A stretch of 5,189 bases of DNA from an uncultured Fibrobacter sp. (GTDB taxonomy: Bacteria > Fibrobacterota > Fibrobacteria > Fibrobacterales > Fibrobacteraceae). The stretch covers positions 1-5,189 of the forward strand of contig CALATK010000144.1 in the NCBI GenBank assembly GCA_937891805.1. Direction: 5' to 3'. The notes below the pieces were generated by a model, which worked only from the letters and a program-made list of their open reading frames with translations, searched no databases and was not told the DNA's origin. Position 1 is the first letter of the stretch; every line of letters begins with the position of its first letter. The position numbers were made by a program, and so were the translations under genes. Positions 5,090-5,189 of this stretch are shown one piece after another.

Positions 5090-5189
5090 ATGAACAGCAT
5101 CAAAAAGTACATCATCACCCTTTCTGCCCTAACGTTTGTCCTTGTCGGTTGCAAGGGCAAAGACGCCAAGGATAGTGCCACAGTGGCAC
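5090..5189 (+). CDS. Lipoprotein, probable efflux periplasmic adaptor (N-terminus only)
   Basis: Only 33 codons are present before the window ends. The ATG at 5090 follows the TolC-family stop by 10 bases. AGGA (5078-5081) overlaps that stop and gives an 8-base spacing, suggesting translational coupling. The peptide starts MNSIKKYIITLSALTF, with Lys5 and Lys6, a hydrophobic core, and the lipobox LVGC at 18-21. It should therefore be processed by signal peptidase II and lipid-anchored at Cys21, followed by a charged segment (KGKDAKDS). Membrane-fusion (HlyD/AcrA-type) adaptors of RND pumps are often lipoproteins encoded next to a TolC gene, so this is the best guess. The conserved adaptor domains are not in view, so the function rests on position. 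Confidence 0.75.
   Translation, partial: MNSIKKYIITLSALTFVLVGCKGKDAKDSATVA

Noticed and set aside
3715..5181. 488-codon open frame on the minus strand across the tolC-family gene
   Set aside because: It is a shadow of the strong codon bias in the plus-strand gene. The translation is a low-complexity Val/Gly/His/Leu-rich string with no domain logic, while the plus-strand product has a signal peptide and OEP motifs.
1..5189. tRNA or rRNA genes, insertion sequences or transposase genes
   Set aside because: No cloverleaf-like segment, rRNA motif, transposase frame or terminal inverted repeat with target duplication was seen on either strand by eye.

Overview
The window looks like a chromosomal housekeeping segment of a Gram-negative bacterium. 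It carries an outer-membrane TolC-family efflux protein and a lipoprotein signal, and its coding DNA is rich in G+C while its intergenic DNA is A+T rich. AT-rich TATATT-type -10 boxes and heptamer repeats between genes remind me of Fibrobacter and its relatives (Fibrobacterota). That assignment is an impression from style, not a proof.

Left part (minus strand): the N-terminal half of glucose-6-phosphate isomerase (pgi, cut by the window edge) is preceded by a small orphan gene. The orphan's C-terminal half resembles a TerB-like helical domain, and its N-terminus is hydrophobic. Between this small gene and dnaX lies a 162-base divergent intergenic region. It holds a mirrored array of 7-base repeats (AGTTACT on the left, AGTAACT on the right) around a GC-rich mini-hairpin, and then a promoter-like element placed almost on top of the dnaX start codon.

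Centre (plus strand): dnaX (DNA polymerase III clamp-loader tau subunit) is followed by a ybaB/ebfC-family nucleoid-associated protein gene, the classic dnaX-ybaB pairing. The usual third partner, recR, does not follow in this window. dnaX contains a run of ten A residues just after the clamp-loader collar domain. Stop codons follow at once in both alternative frames, so slippage would yield a gamma-like short form as well as tau. This is the most interesting signal in the window.

Right part (plus strand): two terminator-like hairpins and a perfect consensus DnaA box (TTATCCACA) separate ybaB from a secretion/efflux operon. That operon starts with a signal-peptide-bearing TolC-family outer-membrane protein. 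Ten bases after its stop comes the start of a lipoprotein, cut by the window end, which by position is probably the periplasmic adaptor of the same pump.
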